In this document: positions 1 to 8,178 of the stretch, piece after piece | Numbering within the stretch: position 1 is the stretch's first letter | Layout: every line of letters starts with the position of its first letter | Assembly: GCA_020343715.1 (NCBI GenBank) | Contig: CP070808.1 | Span: 2,006,882 to 2,026,935 of the forward strand | Reading direction: 5' to 3' | DNA length: 20,054 nucleotides | Source of the DNA: Thermoplasmata archaeon | Lineage (GTDB): Archaea > Thermoplasmatota > DTKX01 > GCA-020343715 | Position numbers and translations under genes: made by a program | Notes under the pieces: generated by a model | The model's database searches: none | What the model was told of the DNA's origin: nothing | The model's input: the letters and a program-made list of their open reading frames with translations, nothing else

Positions 1-1005
1 ACCTCGATGTCGGTCATGAACCTCTACCTGGGTCACAGGCTGGGCCTTTGGAGGTCGATGGTCGATGCGGGTCCCGTGACATCGGGACAGCTGGCGTCAA
101 GGACGGGTTACGACGAGAGGTACCTCCGGGAGTGGCTCGACGCCATGACCGTTAACGGTTACATCGAGCACGAGGAGGGTACGGGCGCGTTCTCGGTCCC
201 CTCGGAGCATGCCGCCGCCCTCACGGACCGGGACAACCCGGCGTTCGTGGCCCCCTTCCTGTGCTGGCTCCCGGGCCTGGCCGGCGTCCTCAAGCCCCTC
301 AGGGGGGCCTTCAAGACCGGTGGCGGCGTCCCGTACGAGGCCTACGGCACCCACACCCTGGAGGCCATCGGGACGGGCAACAGATCCATGTTCGTGAACG
401 ACTACGTCTCGTCATGGATCCCCGCGTTGCCCGACGTGGAGGCCAAGCTACAGGAGGGGGCCCGTGTGGCGGACATCGGATGCGGGCTCGGATGGTCCAG
501 CATAAGCCTGGCAAAGGGCTTCCCCGCCTCCGCCATCGACGCGTACGACCTGGACGTGGCATCCATCGAGAAGGCCGAGGCCCTGGCGGAGCAGGAGGGG
601 GTGGAGGAACGGGTCCGCTTCCACGTGGCGGCGGCGGAGGACATAGTCACGTTGAACAAGTACGACCTGGTGACCGCCTTCGAGGTCATCCATGACATGG
701 CCTACCCCGTCGAGGCCCTCAAGCGCATGCGGGAGATGCTCGCCCCCGGAGGCGTTGTCCTCATCGCCGACGAGGCCGTGGGCGACACGCTGGAGGAGAA
801 CTCCGACTTCTACGGTAGGTTCATGTACAACTTCTCGGTCCTCCACTGCCTGCCCCAGGCGAAGGTGTTCCAGAACTCGGCGGAGACGGGAACCGTGATG
901 GGACCCGCGAAGCTCCGGGAGTACGCCGAGAGGGCGGGCTTCTCCAAGGTGGAGGTCCTGCCCATCGAGAACGACTTCTGGCGGTTCTATAGATTAGAGC
1001 CATGA
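1..1005 (+). CDS. SAM-dependent methyltransferase, Rv2258c-like (5' end cut by window)
   Basis: Class I S-adenosylmethionine-dependent methyltransferase; substrate unknown, probably cytoplasmic. The frame is open from base 1, and the first in-window ATG (base 7) lies inside the conserved N-terminal segment (NLYLGHRLGLW), so the true start is upstream and roughly 10-25 residues are missing. Counting from that Met, residues 8-62 form a winged-helix domain (SGQLASRTGYDERYLREWL, then a wing GYIEHEEGTGAFSV) as in mycobacterial Rv2258c-type methyltransferases, where it serves dimerisation or substrate recognition rather than proven DNA binding. The Rossmann domain follows: motif I VADIGCGLGWSS (153-164), the acidic end of strand 2 in YDLD (180-183), motif IV KYDLVTAFEVIHDM (218-231), then MREMLAPGGVVLIAD and a C-terminal strand ending FWRFYRLEP. 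The stop lies 11 nt from the convergent stop of the decarboxylase. Family assignment is firm; substrate cannot be read from sequence. Confidence 0.9.
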   Translation, partial: TSMSVMNLYLGHRLGLWRSMVDAGPVTSGQLASRTGYDERYLREWLDAMTVNGYIEHEEGTGAFSVPSEHAAALTDRDNPAFVAPFLCWLPGLAGVLKPLRGAFKTGGGVPYEAYGTHTLEAIGTGNRSMFVNDYVSSWIPALPDVEAKLQEGARVADIGCGLGWSSISLAKGFPASAIDAYDLDVASIEKAEALAEQEGVEERVRFHVAAAEDIVTLNKYDLVTAFEVIHDMAYPVEALKRMREMLAPGGVVLIADEAVGDTLEENSDFYGRFMYNFSVLHCLPQAKVFQNSAETGTVMGPAKLREYAERAGFSKVEVLPIENDFWRFYRLEP

Positions 1006-1016
1006 GATGGACGGAC

Positions 1017-2429
1017 TTATTGTCTGCCCCTGGCGGTCCGCTGTATCAGCTCCCAGGCCGCCCGCACGTGCCTCTGCTCTACGAGGGTCTGTCCCACGAC
1101 CAGGCGCAGGGTGTAACGCCCGTCCAGCCGGGTGTGCGTGAGGAATACCTTCCCCGTGGCGTTCAGCCTCTCCAGCAGGGACTCGTTCAGGGCGTTCACC
1201 TCCTCCTCGGGCACGCCCGGGGGACGGTACCGGAAGCACACCAGGTTGACCGGGGACGGTGCCATCGTCTCGAAGTCGGGAGCGGCGTCCACATCCGCCT
1301 TGAACAGGTGGGCCAGCTCCACGTGGCGACGGACCATCCGACGCAGCCCCTCCACCCCGTACGATCGGATGACGAACCACAGCTTGAGGGCGGTGAACCT
1401 GCGTCCCAGTGGCACGCCCCAGTCACGGTAGTTGACCACCCCCTCGGCCTTGGTCCGAAGGTACTCGGGCATGATCTCGAAGGTCCTCACAAGGGCCTCG
1501 GGGTCGCGGACGAAGTAGGCGGAGGTGGGCAGCGTGGTGAGCATCCACTTGTGGGGGTTCATGACAAAGCTGTCGGCGTGCTCGACACCGTCGGCCATCC
1601 ACCGGAACTCGGGGCACACCAGGGCGGTCCCGGCGTGGGCGGCGTCCACATGCAACCACACTCCCTGGCGGTCGCACACCTCCCCTATGGCACGGATGGG
1701 GTCGATGGCGGTGGAGCCCGTGGTCCCTACGGTCGCCACCACGATGGTGGGGAGCCTTCCCTGTGCCTTGTCCGCCTCAATGGCAGCCTCGAGGGCCTCG
1801 GGATCCATGGCATACTGCGCGTCCACTGGCACCTTCCGCAGGTTCTCCTTGCCGAGGCCTGCTATCTTCACCCCCTTCTCGATGGAGGAGTGGGTCTCAG
1901 TGGAGCAGTAGGCGGTGAGGATCCCCTTGCCCACGAAACCAGTCTCGTTGATGGTGTGGTTCGTGACAGTCTCCCGGGCCGACAGTATGGCACAGAGGGT
2001 CGCCGTCGAGGCGGTGTCCTGGATGACGCCGGTGAACTCCGTGGGGAGGCCCAGCATCTCCCGGAGCCACTCCATGACCCGGGTCTCCAGCTCGGTGGCG
2101 GCGGGGGAGGTCTGCCAGAGCATGCACTGGGGCGCGAGGGTGGAGACCACCATCTCTGCCAGGACTGAGGGGGGGCTGGTGTTCGCGGGGAAGTACGCGA
2201 AGAACGAGGGGTGCTGCCAGTGGGTGATGCCCGGCATGATCAGCTTGTCCAGGTCGGTCATCAGGTCGTCGTACGGCTCGCCCTCCGCGGGGGGCGATGG
2301 CGGTAGCTGCCGGTTGATGTCACCCGGGGAGACCTGGGACAGCACGGGATAACCCTCCACCCGCTCCATGTAGTCGGCCATCCAATCGACCGTCTCGTGT
2401 CCCCTTCTTCGGAATTCCTCTATGTCCAT
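1017..2429 (-). CDS. PLP-dependent aromatic-L-amino-acid decarboxylase (group II, DOPA/tryptophan/tyrosine decarboxylase-like)
   Basis: A 470-residue fold-type I PLP enzyme predicted to decarboxylate an aromatic amino acid to its amine and CO2 in the cytoplasm. It is collinear over its length with animal and plant AADC (about 480 residues): N-terminal FRRRGHETVDWMADYMERVE, IMPGITHWQHPSFFAYFP, TSPAATELETRVMEWL, HVDAAHAG with the cofactor-binding Asp (262), NPHKW with the PLP Schiff-base Lys (294), and PLGRRFTALKLWFVIR. The active-site His in THSS (180) and the catalytic-loop Tyr in EYL (323) are present. That Tyr is Phe in the aldehyde-synthase branch, so decarboxylation is expected. Gly338 (DWGVPLG) is the residue linked in plant enzymes to indolic substrates, a weak hint only. 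The frame is open 50 codons further upstream, but the family begins at MDIEEFRRRG and a GGTGA site lies 5 nt before this ATG, so base 2429 is chosen. It is not the shorter MfnA tyrosine decarboxylase of methanogens. Confidence 0.93.
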   Translation of the reverse strand: MDIEEFRRRGHETVDWMADYMERVEGYPVLSQVSPGDINRQLPPSPPAEGEPYDDLMTDLDKLIMPGITHWQHPSFFAYFPANTSPPSVLAEMVVSTLAPQCMLWQTSPAATELETRVMEWLREMLGLPTEFTGVIQDTASTATLCAILSARETVTNHTINETGFVGKGILTAYCSTETHSSIEKGVKIAGLGKENLRKVPVDAQYAMDPEALEAAIEADKAQGRLPTIVVATVGTTGSTAIDPIRAIGEVCDRQGVWLHVDAAHAGTALVCPEFRWMADGVEHADSFVMNPHKWMLTTLPTSAYFVRDPEALVRTFEIMPEYLRTKAEGVVNYRDWGVPLGRRFTALKLWFVIRSYGVEGLRRMVRRHVELAHLFKADVDAAPDFETMAPSPVNLVCFRYRPPGVPEEEVNALNESLLERLNATGKVFLTHTRLDGRYTLRLVVGQTLVEQRHVRAAWELIQRTARGRQ

Positions 2430-2432
2430 GGT

Positions 2433-2439
2433 CCTCACC
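2433..2439 (-). promoter_or_regulatory. Shine-Dalgarno site of the decarboxylase, fixes its start
   Basis: On the minus strand the sequence GGTGAGG precedes the ATG at 2429; the core GGTGA ends 5 nt before it. This supports the internal start that agrees with the family N-terminus over the longer open frame that would run through the divergent gene's start. Confidence 0.7.
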
Positions 2440-2476
2440 CCAGGGTGTAGGTAGGTGACTGAAGTGCCATTGGGAG

Positions 2477-2486
2477 ATAATAGATA
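2477..2486 (-). promoter_or_regulatory. Probable TATA box of the decarboxylase
   Basis: The minus strand reads TATCTATTAT here, an AT-rich island in a GC-rich region. A start about 25 nt downstream would give a leader of roughly 25 nt carrying the GGTGA ribosome-binding site. The match to the archaeal consensus is imperfect. Confidence 0.45.
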
Positions 2487-2508
2487 TTCGGGCAATCCCC
2501 GATAATCA

Positions 2509-2515
2509 TTTATAC
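2509..2515 (+). promoter_or_regulatory. Probable TATA box of the small divergent gene
   Basis: TTTATAC on the plus strand. Transcription about 25-27 nt downstream would begin near 2536-2540. This lies after an in-frame ATG at 2527 but before the ATG pair at 2551/2554, so it argues for the internal start of the following gene. Confidence 0.55.
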
Positions 2516-2553
2516 GGCCGGCCCGCATGGACGAACCCTCAGGGGTGGACATG

Positions 2554-2877
2554 ATGACGGTGACCATCGATGTGGACAAGTACCACGTGACCTACTTCGC
2601 CAAGCACCCGATGGCGAACGCGAGCATATCCTTCACCGACAAGGACGACACCCTCAGGGGTGTCATCTGGTTCTACAAGGACATCCAGCAGATGCCCGAG
2701 GACGAGCTCATGCAGGACGAGAACGGGGTCCCCTACTTCTTCGGATACAGTGCAATGGAGCACTTCCCCAACATCCTCAAGCTGGTCCAGTCAGAGAAGG
2801 TGTGCCTGAAGGGCAGCCCGGACCTCATGTGGATCGAGACCGCCAAAGGGGCCATCGATGGACCTGACAATCGTTAG
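2554..2877 (+). CDS. Uncharacterised small acidic protein (107 aa)
   Basis: I do not recognise this family. The product has no signal peptide or membrane segment and one Cys. It looks like a compact alpha/beta cytoplasmic protein (MTVTIDVDKYHV..., then GVIWFYKDIQQMPEDELM, YFFGYSAMEHFPNILKLV, and C-terminal GSPDLMWIETAKGAIDGPDNR). Three in-frame starts exist: 2527, 2551 and 2554. AGGGGTGG at 2541-2548 is best spaced for 2554, and the TATA box at 2509-2515 would place the transcript start after 2527, so 2554 (or 2551) is preferred. It diverges from the decarboxylase and ends 73 nt before the membrane-anchored propeller gene, with which it might be co-transcribed. Codon choice resembles its neighbours, so I regard it as a real gene of unknown function. 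Confidence 0.65.
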   Translation: MTVTIDVDKYHVTYFAKHPMANASISFTDKDDTLRGVIWFYKDIQQMPEDELMQDENGVPYFFGYSAMEHFPNILKLVQSEKVCLKGSPDLMWIETAKGAIDGPDNR

Positions 2878-2935
2878 GGTCCACAAGTGACCCTTCGGGA
2901 TAGGTATTTCAGCCATCACCGCGATGAGCCCATAG

Positions 2936-2943
2936 GGAGGTGG
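2936..2943 (+). promoter_or_regulatory. Strong Shine-Dalgarno site selecting a TTG start
   Basis: GGAGGTGG lies 7 nt before the TTG at 2951. No ATG or GTG in the correct frame lies in position for this site, so it decides the start of the following gene. Confidence 0.7.
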
Positions 2944-2950
2944 GGAACCG

Positions 2951-4171
2951 TTGTGCCCGGTTAAATCTCTGACATCCCACGACTCCGTGGTGCCAGTCCT
3001 CGTCGTGTTGGCCATCCTGTGCCTACCGTTAACGGGGGTCGCGGGCGAGACGGGGGATGAGGATGCGTTCTACTGGATAGGCATCATCGAACCCACTGGA
3101 AGGACCCTGGGACCGGGTGCATCGGCGACACCGCTCACCTTGATGTACGACCTGGAGGGCTCCAAGGCCCTGTTACGGGGCTACGACCACGAAGACGAGT
3201 TGCGGGTCGTGGACGGCGACCTCGAAACCCTTGCGATCCTCGAGCCACCCTCCGAGGGCTTCTCCGTTGACGGGGCCGTCATCTCCGCCAATGGGAACCA
3301 TGTGTTCGCCTGGGGACGAACGCCCACCAACACATCTGACATGCTGGTGGCATACAACCTCACGGACTACCGGTGGGAGGAGGATTACCTCCCCCAGGAC
3401 CTGTTGGGCCTCGAGGACATCTACGCCGTCAGGTTGATGGCCGGGGACAAGATCCTCGTGGTCGCTGGTAAGGACACCAACGACACGAAGCAGCTACTCT
3501 TCGTCGAGGTCGTACCAAAAATGTTGCTGAAGACGGAGCCCGTACCTGGCAACCTTCGGGTAATCGACATCGTCCACGACGGGATCAAGATGATCGTCCT
3601 CCTGGGCGACGGAAGTATCGTGCTCTACTCCACCTATGATTGGACCATGGAGCAGACGTACCAGGTGTTCAAAGGACCCTTCAGCGCCTATGAGGTGAAG
3701 CGCAGGTCGGACTGGCACTTCGGCTCTTCCGAGGGCGTTACGGTTAGCCTGACGATATACGACAGCGTCTCCAGGCTCGACCTGAATCTGACCCACGGGC
3801 CGGTCCAGGGTGTGTACTCGGTAGAGTACTACGGTCACCTGATAACGGCGATCCCCGAGGAGGCCTCGGGCTCCCGCATGGACGCTTGGGTGCACGGGCA
3901 GAACGGTTGGGAGAGCAACTCCAAGTACGTGACGGAGGCCACCGTCACCTCCATGGTCGAGGACCCCAACGCGAACTCCACCTTCGCAGTCATGTTCGAC
4001 GACGGCTCAATGGAGTTCTTCCAGGTCGGTTTGAAGAAGAGGTACTTCGGTGACGACAACGGGCCCGCCTTCATGGACAGGTACGGCATCATCATCGGCC
4101 CCAGCATCGTGATCGCAATAATCCTGACGGTGCGATACCTGCTCAAGAGACGCAAGGCAGACCAGGATTGA
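2951..4171 (+). CDS. Secreted, C-terminally membrane-anchored protein with probable beta-propeller ectodomain
   Basis: A 406-residue protein starting at TTG. Residues 1-31 are a signal peptide (VVPVLVVLAILCLPLTGVAG). The C-terminus carries one membrane helix (about 379-398, GIIIGPSIVIAIILTVRYLL) and a short basic tail KRRKADQD, so about 345 residues should face outside. The ectodomain has repeated four-strand blade-like units with alternating hydrophobic strands and Gly/Asp turns (for example VISANGNHVFAWG, AGDKILVVAGKD, IVLLGDGSIVLYSTYDW, FAVMFDDGSMEFFQV), as in WD40- or YVTN-type propellers, though no catalytic motif is visible. Several N-x-S/T sequons are present. It lies 73 nt after the small gene, and its stop is 26 nt from the convergent stop of the 1306-residue surface protein. 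The propeller call is inferred from pattern, and the function is unknown. Confidence 0.8.
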   Translation: MCPVKSLTSHDSVVPVLVVLAILCLPLTGVAGETGDEDAFYWIGIIEPTGRTLGPGASATPLTLMYDLEGSKALLRGYDHEDELRVVDGDLETLAILEPPSEGFSVDGAVISANGNHVFAWGRTPTNTSDMLVAYNLTDYRWEEDYLPQDLLGLEDIYAVRLMAGDKILVVAGKDTNDTKQLLFVEVVPKMLLKTEPVPGNLRVIDIVHDGIKMIVLLGDGSIVLYSTYDWTMEQTYQVFKGPFSAYEVKRRSDWHFGSSEGVTVSLTIYDSVSRLDLNLTHGPVQGVYSVEYYGHLITAIPEEASGSRMDAWVHGQNGWESNSKYVTEATVTSMVEDPNANSTFAVMFDDGSMEFFQVGLKKRYFGDDNGPAFMDRYGIIIGPSIVIAIILTVRYLLKRRKADQD

Positions 4172-4197
4172 TGGTCTGCCCGCTACGACCTGGGGGC

Positions 4198-7100
4198 TCA
4201 GTCCCGCCTTCCCCGGGTCCGGCGAACGGCGACCAGCAGCATCAGGACGGCGATTACCATGACCAGGCCGAAGCCGGGGGAGTCCTCGGTCTTCTTCTTG
4301 ATCGAGGGGGACGCCTTGGCGTTGTCCTCGCCGGCGCTGGAACCCTCTGCCTCGTTGCCCTCAGAGTCGCTACCGGTGAAGTAGTACGTGTGGTCTCCCT
4401 TGCCCAGCTTGGTCTCGTAGGTGTACGTGATGCCGTCGCTGGTGTCGGTATCGTCGGGGTCGGGGGTCATGATGAAGCTCTCGCCGTCGATGTGGATGAG
4501 TACATCTCCCGTGTCACCGTCCGGGTCCTTGAACTCCACCGTGAAGGTGAACTTGGTGCCCGTGTCGCCCTTGGACGGCGTCATGTCGTCACGGCGCAGC
4601 GTGGGCGGCAGGTTGGACGAGATGATGGTGAGCTCCATCGTGTCCGTCGCCGTGTTGCCCGCCAGGTCCGTGACCGTCAGCGTGACCGTGAGGGTGACCA
4701 CGTCGGGGAACACGTAGGAGCCCGTCACACCGTCCTGTGTTACGGGTGTCCCGTCCAGCTCGAAGGACCACTGGTAGCTGGCGATGCCCTCGTTGTCCGA
4801 GGACCCGCTGCCGTCGAAGCCCACGTTGGTGTCCTCGATTGCCTCCTGGTCCTCTCCCGCCGAGGCCACGGGCGCCTCCGTGTCCAGGATGATGGACCAT
4901 CCGTCCGAGGTGTCGCCCATGTTTCCCGCGGGGTCGGTGGCCCGGACGGCCACCAGGGTCAGCCTGCTGTCCAGGACCAGGTCGATCTCGTAATCGCCGG
5001 ACGCGTCCGCCACGACGCTCGCCACGGGGACGCCATCGACGAGCAGGTCCACCGTGCTGCCCGGCTCCGCGGTCCCGGAGATGGTTTGTTCCTCCTCGTT
5101 GGTGTATTCGGGGAGGACGTCCATTATCGGCACCTCGGGCGCGATGGTGTCCAGGACGACGGTGACCATCTCCGTCCGTGCGCCGTAGTTCATCGCCCGG
5201 TCGATGGCGTAGGCGGTGACGGTGTTCTCCCCCTCGACGAAGGTCAGGTCCAGGGAGAAGGTGCCTTCGGACTCGGTGACTATGGTGTCCACCACCTCGT
5301 CGTTGAGCAGCACAACCACGGTGCTGAAGCCCTCGGCGGTCCCGCTCAGGGTATGGGTCACCACGTTGGTGAGGTCCGGCAGTGCCTCTAGGACCGGGGC
5401 ATCGGGCGCCACGGTGTCCAGGATGGTTGATATCTCCTCCGAGAGGTCCCCGAGGTTCCCCGATGGGTCGATGCAGCGGGCGATGAGGACGTTGGTGCCC
5501 TCCTCCAGGTCCACGTCGACGGTGAACTCCCCGGTGGGACCTATCGTCACCTCGTCCCACAGGTCGCCGTTGAGGACGAGCCTCAGGGTGGCTCCGGGCT
5601 CTCCAGTACCCGTGATGGGGTAGGTGGTGACGTTGGTCCACTCGGGCAATACGTCCAGCAACGGGGCGTCCGGTGGCGTTATGTCATCGGTGGTGACGGT
5701 GACGACATGGCTGAAGGGGGATTCGTTGGGCCGCTCGTCCACCGCGGTGATGACGAAGTTGTACACCGTCTCGCTGTTCAGGTCCTGGACCCACAGGCCG
5801 GTTGCCAAGAAGCCGGTGGAGGCGGTGAGCAGGACCCATGGTCCGTTCTCGTCCCCTCCAGTATCGTTGATGTAGACCCGGTAGCCCTCCAGGTCCAAGT
5901 CGGTGTTGGCGTCCCACGCCAGGGTCAGGTTCGTGCCGTTGACCTCCGTCGCGTCGAAGCCTCCGGGGGTGAGGGGTGCCACGTTGTCCACGTGGGTCAC
6001 CATGGCGGGGGCCGTCCGGTCCCCCTGCAGCGGGACCTCGTCCCAGGCGGACAGGGCGAACCAGTAGTCCACACCGTGGACCAGGCCCTGGTCGATGCGG
6101 TACGATGAGGTGTCGCCGGTGAGGTTCTCGACGAGGCCCCAGTCGCCGCTCATGTTGGACCAGAGGGAGTACACCTGGGTGTCGTCCAAGTTCAGGTCCC
6201 AGGTGATCTCCAGGGCGTCCTCGTCCGGAAGGTCGGTGACGACGAAGTTGCCTGGCATCCCGGGCTTCCACACGTCTGTGGTCTCGAAGGTAAGGCGCAG
6301 GTCCTTGCTCATGTTTATGTTGCGGAGCCCCCGGGACCAGGTGTCGTCCAGGTCGAGCCATATGTCCAGGTCGTGATCGGACTCGATGGGCAGGTGGTAG
6401 TTCTTGTAGATCCTGTCCAGGAGCGTCAGGGGTCCGAGGGTGCCGTTGGCGTCGCTGACGCTGTCGGTGCCCCCGAAGTAGGGCGTGCTGTATACGGGCG
6501 AGTCGTCCTCCGTCAGGTGGAACTCCACCCCGTCCATGGGAACCAGCGTCTCGTTCTTGAGGACCTCGACCGTCAGGTTGCTGTACACCCACAGCTCCCC
6601 ACCGCCGTTCTCGTTGGCGCTGACCGACGTGTATGGGAAGGTGGTGTTGTAGCAAAGGTACTTGTCGGCCCCCTCGAGCCGCCATGCGGGGACCGAGGAT
6701 GAGGCGATGTCCGTGTCACGCACGTCTAGGCCCACGCTCTCGAGCATCCGTATCCCGTAGACACCCCGATCTCCCGGATCGATGTTGCAGCCCTCCACCA
6801 GGCCAGTGCCGCTGTAGTAGGCATCGATGCCGTAAGTGCAGTTGGTGACGTTGGCATTGATATGGGCATTGGGGGTGTTTACCAGCCGGATTCCGTCCCC
6901 GTCCTCGACGGACACGTTGGTGATGGTGGGATCTGTACTGTAGGCATACATCACCAGGCCGGCGGTCATGTTCTCCACGGTGGGCGCGTTGGCACCGTAG
7001 CCGTACACGATGGGGTTCCCGTTCAGGTTGTTGCTGGTGGCGATGGAGTGGTAGTAATGGACCTGGGAGCTGGCCTTGAACTCGATGCCTAGGGAATCGT

Positions 7101-8118
7101 TCACGGTTATGTTGTTGTCGCTGAAGGATCCCGTGTGGGAGCGCTCTAGGAGGACCCTGGAGCCGTTGATCTCGTTGTCGGAAAGGGAGAAAGTGTTGCT
7201 GTTGAGTATGTGGACGGGCCCGGTGTTGTTGTTGAGCTCGTTACCCGTCATGGTCAATCCGTACGAGTGCCTAACGTCCACATTGCCGGCGCTGTTGTTG
7301 ATGACGTTGTCCTTGACGGTGACGCCCCTCCGGACGGAGCAGATGTAAATCGGATCCATGGTGGAGTTGACGATGGTGTTGCCCTCGATGACGTTGTAGT
7401 CCCCCGCGTAGACCATGACGCCCCAGGGGCAGCCGTCCATCACGTTGTTCTTGACCGTGTTCGAGCTCGTGCTGTTGATGGCGACGGCCTCCCCCTCGTA
7501 TATGCCGTTCATCTTGAGGTTGGTGAAGGTGCAGTCCTGGACGGTGTTCCGAACAGAGTATGTGTAATAAGAGCCTATCTTCCAGTTCTGGATGGACACG
7601 CCCCTCCATGAGTTGGTGAAGGTGCAGTCCTCCACGGTACTGTCCTGGGCCCCGAAGAGGTACACACCATGCTGGACGTCGTTGAAGTTGCAGTTCCTCA
7701 CGGTGAGGGACCTTATGGCGTGAGTGTAGGGGGACGACCGCTGGGTGGTTATGCCTGCCGCGTTGTTCCAGTTGCTGCTGTGTATGTTCTGGAACGTGTG
7801 ACCTTGTACTACCACGTTGTCCGACCGGACGTAGTAGGTGCTCGTGTACGTCGCCTGAGGGCCGTTGCCGATCATCATGAGCTCCTTGTCGATGACCACC
7901 TCCTCTTTGTAGGTCCCTGGACCCACAAGGATGAGGTCCCCGTCCCTCGACGATTCCACCGCCTTGGAGATGGTCTCGTACAGGCCCCTACCGACCAGAT
8001 TGACGGTAGGGGTGTCCCCAACGAGCATCTGGCCCTGGTCCAGGGCGTTCCCCAAGGTCGAGAAGATGAGCAGGGCCACTACGAGCGTCACCGTCGGTAG
8101 TCTGCGAAAGCCTCCCAT
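4198..8118 (-). CDS. Giant surface protein: beta-helix, FN3, Ig-like repeats, PKD and PGF-CTERM-like anchor (1306 aa)
   Basis: Predicted secreted cell-surface protein. Residues 1-25 are a signal peptide. Residues about 45-505 form a right-handed parallel beta-helix of NosD/PbH1 type, with serial N-x-[IV]-x-x-N and TVxxCxFxN turns, many Asn-ladder positions and N-glycosylation sequons. Two fibronectin III-like domains follow (about 615-710 and 712-810). Next come three tandem Ig-like repeats (813-900, 903-990, 993-1080), each opening LPxxTN and closing with a D-x-x-x-P linker, then a PKD domain (1083-1165) and a second beta-sandwich (1170-1255) ending LGKGDHTYYFTG. A polar linker leads to the tail SPGFGLVMVIAVLMLLVAV plus RRTRGRRD, matching the tripartite PGF-CTERM signal cleaved by archaeosortase and replaced by a lipid anchor. 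It has its own promoter and is a paralogue of the 1333-residue protein upstream. No catalytic residues are apparent; adhesion or surface-layer roles are plausible. Confidence 0.9.
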   Translation of the reverse strand: MGGFRRLPTVTLVVALLIFSTLGNALDQGQMLVGDTPTVNLVGRGLYETISKAVESSRDGDLILVGPGTYKEEVVIDKELMMIGNGPQATYTSTYYVRSDNVVVQGHTFQNIHSSNWNNAAGITTQRSSPYTHAIRSLTVRNCNFNDVQHGVYLFGAQDSTVEDCTFTNSWRGVSIQNWKIGSYYTYSVRNTVQDCTFTNLKMNGIYEGEAVAINSTSSNTVKNNVMDGCPWGVMVYAGDYNVIEGNTIVNSTMDPIYICSVRRGVTVKDNVINNSAGNVDVRHSYGLTMTGNELNNNTGPVHILNSNTFSLSDNEINGSRVLLERSHTGSFSDNNITVNDSLGIEFKASSQVHYYHSIATSNNLNGNPIVYGYGANAPTVENMTAGLVMYAYSTDPTITNVSVEDGDGIRLVNTPNAHINANVTNCTYGIDAYYSGTGLVEGCNIDPGDRGVYGIRMLESVGLDVRDTDIASSSVPAWRLEGADKYLCYNTTFPYTSVSANENGGGELWVYSNLTVEVLKNETLVPMDGVEFHLTEDDSPVYSTPYFGGTDSVSDANGTLGPLTLLDRIYKNYHLPIESDHDLDIWLDLDDTWSRGLRNINMSKDLRLTFETTDVWKPGMPGNFVVTDLPDEDALEITWDLNLDDTQVYSLWSNMSGDWGLVENLTGDTSSYRIDQGLVHGVDYWFALSAWDEVPLQGDRTAPAMVTHVDNVAPLTPGGFDATEVNGTNLTLAWDANTDLDLEGYRVYINDTGGDENGPWVLLTASTGFLATGLWVQDLNSETVYNFVITAVDERPNESPFSHVVTVTTDDITPPDAPLLDVLPEWTNVTTYPITGTGEPGATLRLVLNGDLWDEVTIGPTGEFTVDVDLEEGTNVLIARCIDPSGNLGDLSEEISTILDTVAPDAPVLEALPDLTNVVTHTLSGTAEGFSTVVVLLNDEVVDTIVTESEGTFSLDLTFVEGENTVTAYAIDRAMNYGARTEMVTVVLDTIAPEVPIMDVLPEYTNEEEQTISGTAEPGSTVDLLVDGVPVASVVADASGDYEIDLVLDSRLTLVAVRATDPAGNMGDTSDGWSIILDTEAPVASAGEDQEAIEDTNVGFDGSGSSDNEGIASYQWSFELDGTPVTQDGVTGSYVFPDVVTLTVTLTVTDLAGNTATDTMELTIISSNLPPTLRRDDMTPSKGDTGTKFTFTVEFKDPDGDTGDVLIHIDGESFIMTPDPDDTDTSDGITYTYETKLGKGDHTYYFTGSDSEGNEAEGSSAGEDNAKASPSIKKKTEDSPGFGLVMVIAVLMLLVAVRRTRGRRD
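4373..4407 (-). repeat. 35-nt identical repeat, copy 1 (inside the 1306-aa protein gene)
   Basis: The 35 bases here are identical to 15940-15974 in the paralogous gene, including synonymous positions. They encode the LGKGDHTYYFTG end of the last ectodomain. Confidence 0.85.
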
Positions 8119-8136
8119 GTTTGGTCCCCCAAAAAT

Positions 8137-8168
8137 CCAGGTCTATTAGACCGCCTGGATATAAATAG
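8137..8168 (-). promoter_or_regulatory. Promoter of the 1306-aa surface protein
   Basis: On the minus strand CTATTTATA (8160-8168) is a good archaeal TATA box, preceded by GGAAA as a BRE-like element. Its centre is 46 nt from the ATG at 8118, giving a leader of about 20 nt. The block continues into a palindrome at 8140-8152. The arrangement closely matches the promoter of the 1333-residue paralogue at 19782-19808. The ribosome-binding site is only a weak GGGGGA. Confidence 0.7.
8140..8152. promoter_or_regulatory. Palindrome over the expected transcription start (possible operator)
   Basis: GGTCTATTAGACC is a perfect 6+1+6 palindrome between the TATA box and the ATG, flanked by CCAGG/CCTGG. 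The one-base centre is too tight for an RNA hairpin, so a dimeric DNA-binding regulator is the more natural reading. Confidence 0.4.
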
Positions 8169-8178
8169 TTTCCTTACT

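Noticed and set aside
1002..2168. A 388-codon plus-strand open frame opposite the decarboxylase
   Set aside because: It is opposite a gene with conserved catalytic motifs throughout, and its translation has no recognisable domain.
2430..2579. A 50-codon N-terminal extension of the decarboxylase frame
   Set aside because: It would run across the divergent promoter and the start of the neighbouring gene. The family begins at MDIEEFRRRG, where a GGTGA site is correctly spaced.
4168..5391. A long plus-strand open frame of about 400 codons opposite the 1306-residue gene
   Set aside because: It is antisense to recognisable Ig and PKD domains, has His/Gly/Val-biased composition, and lacks a ribosome-binding site.
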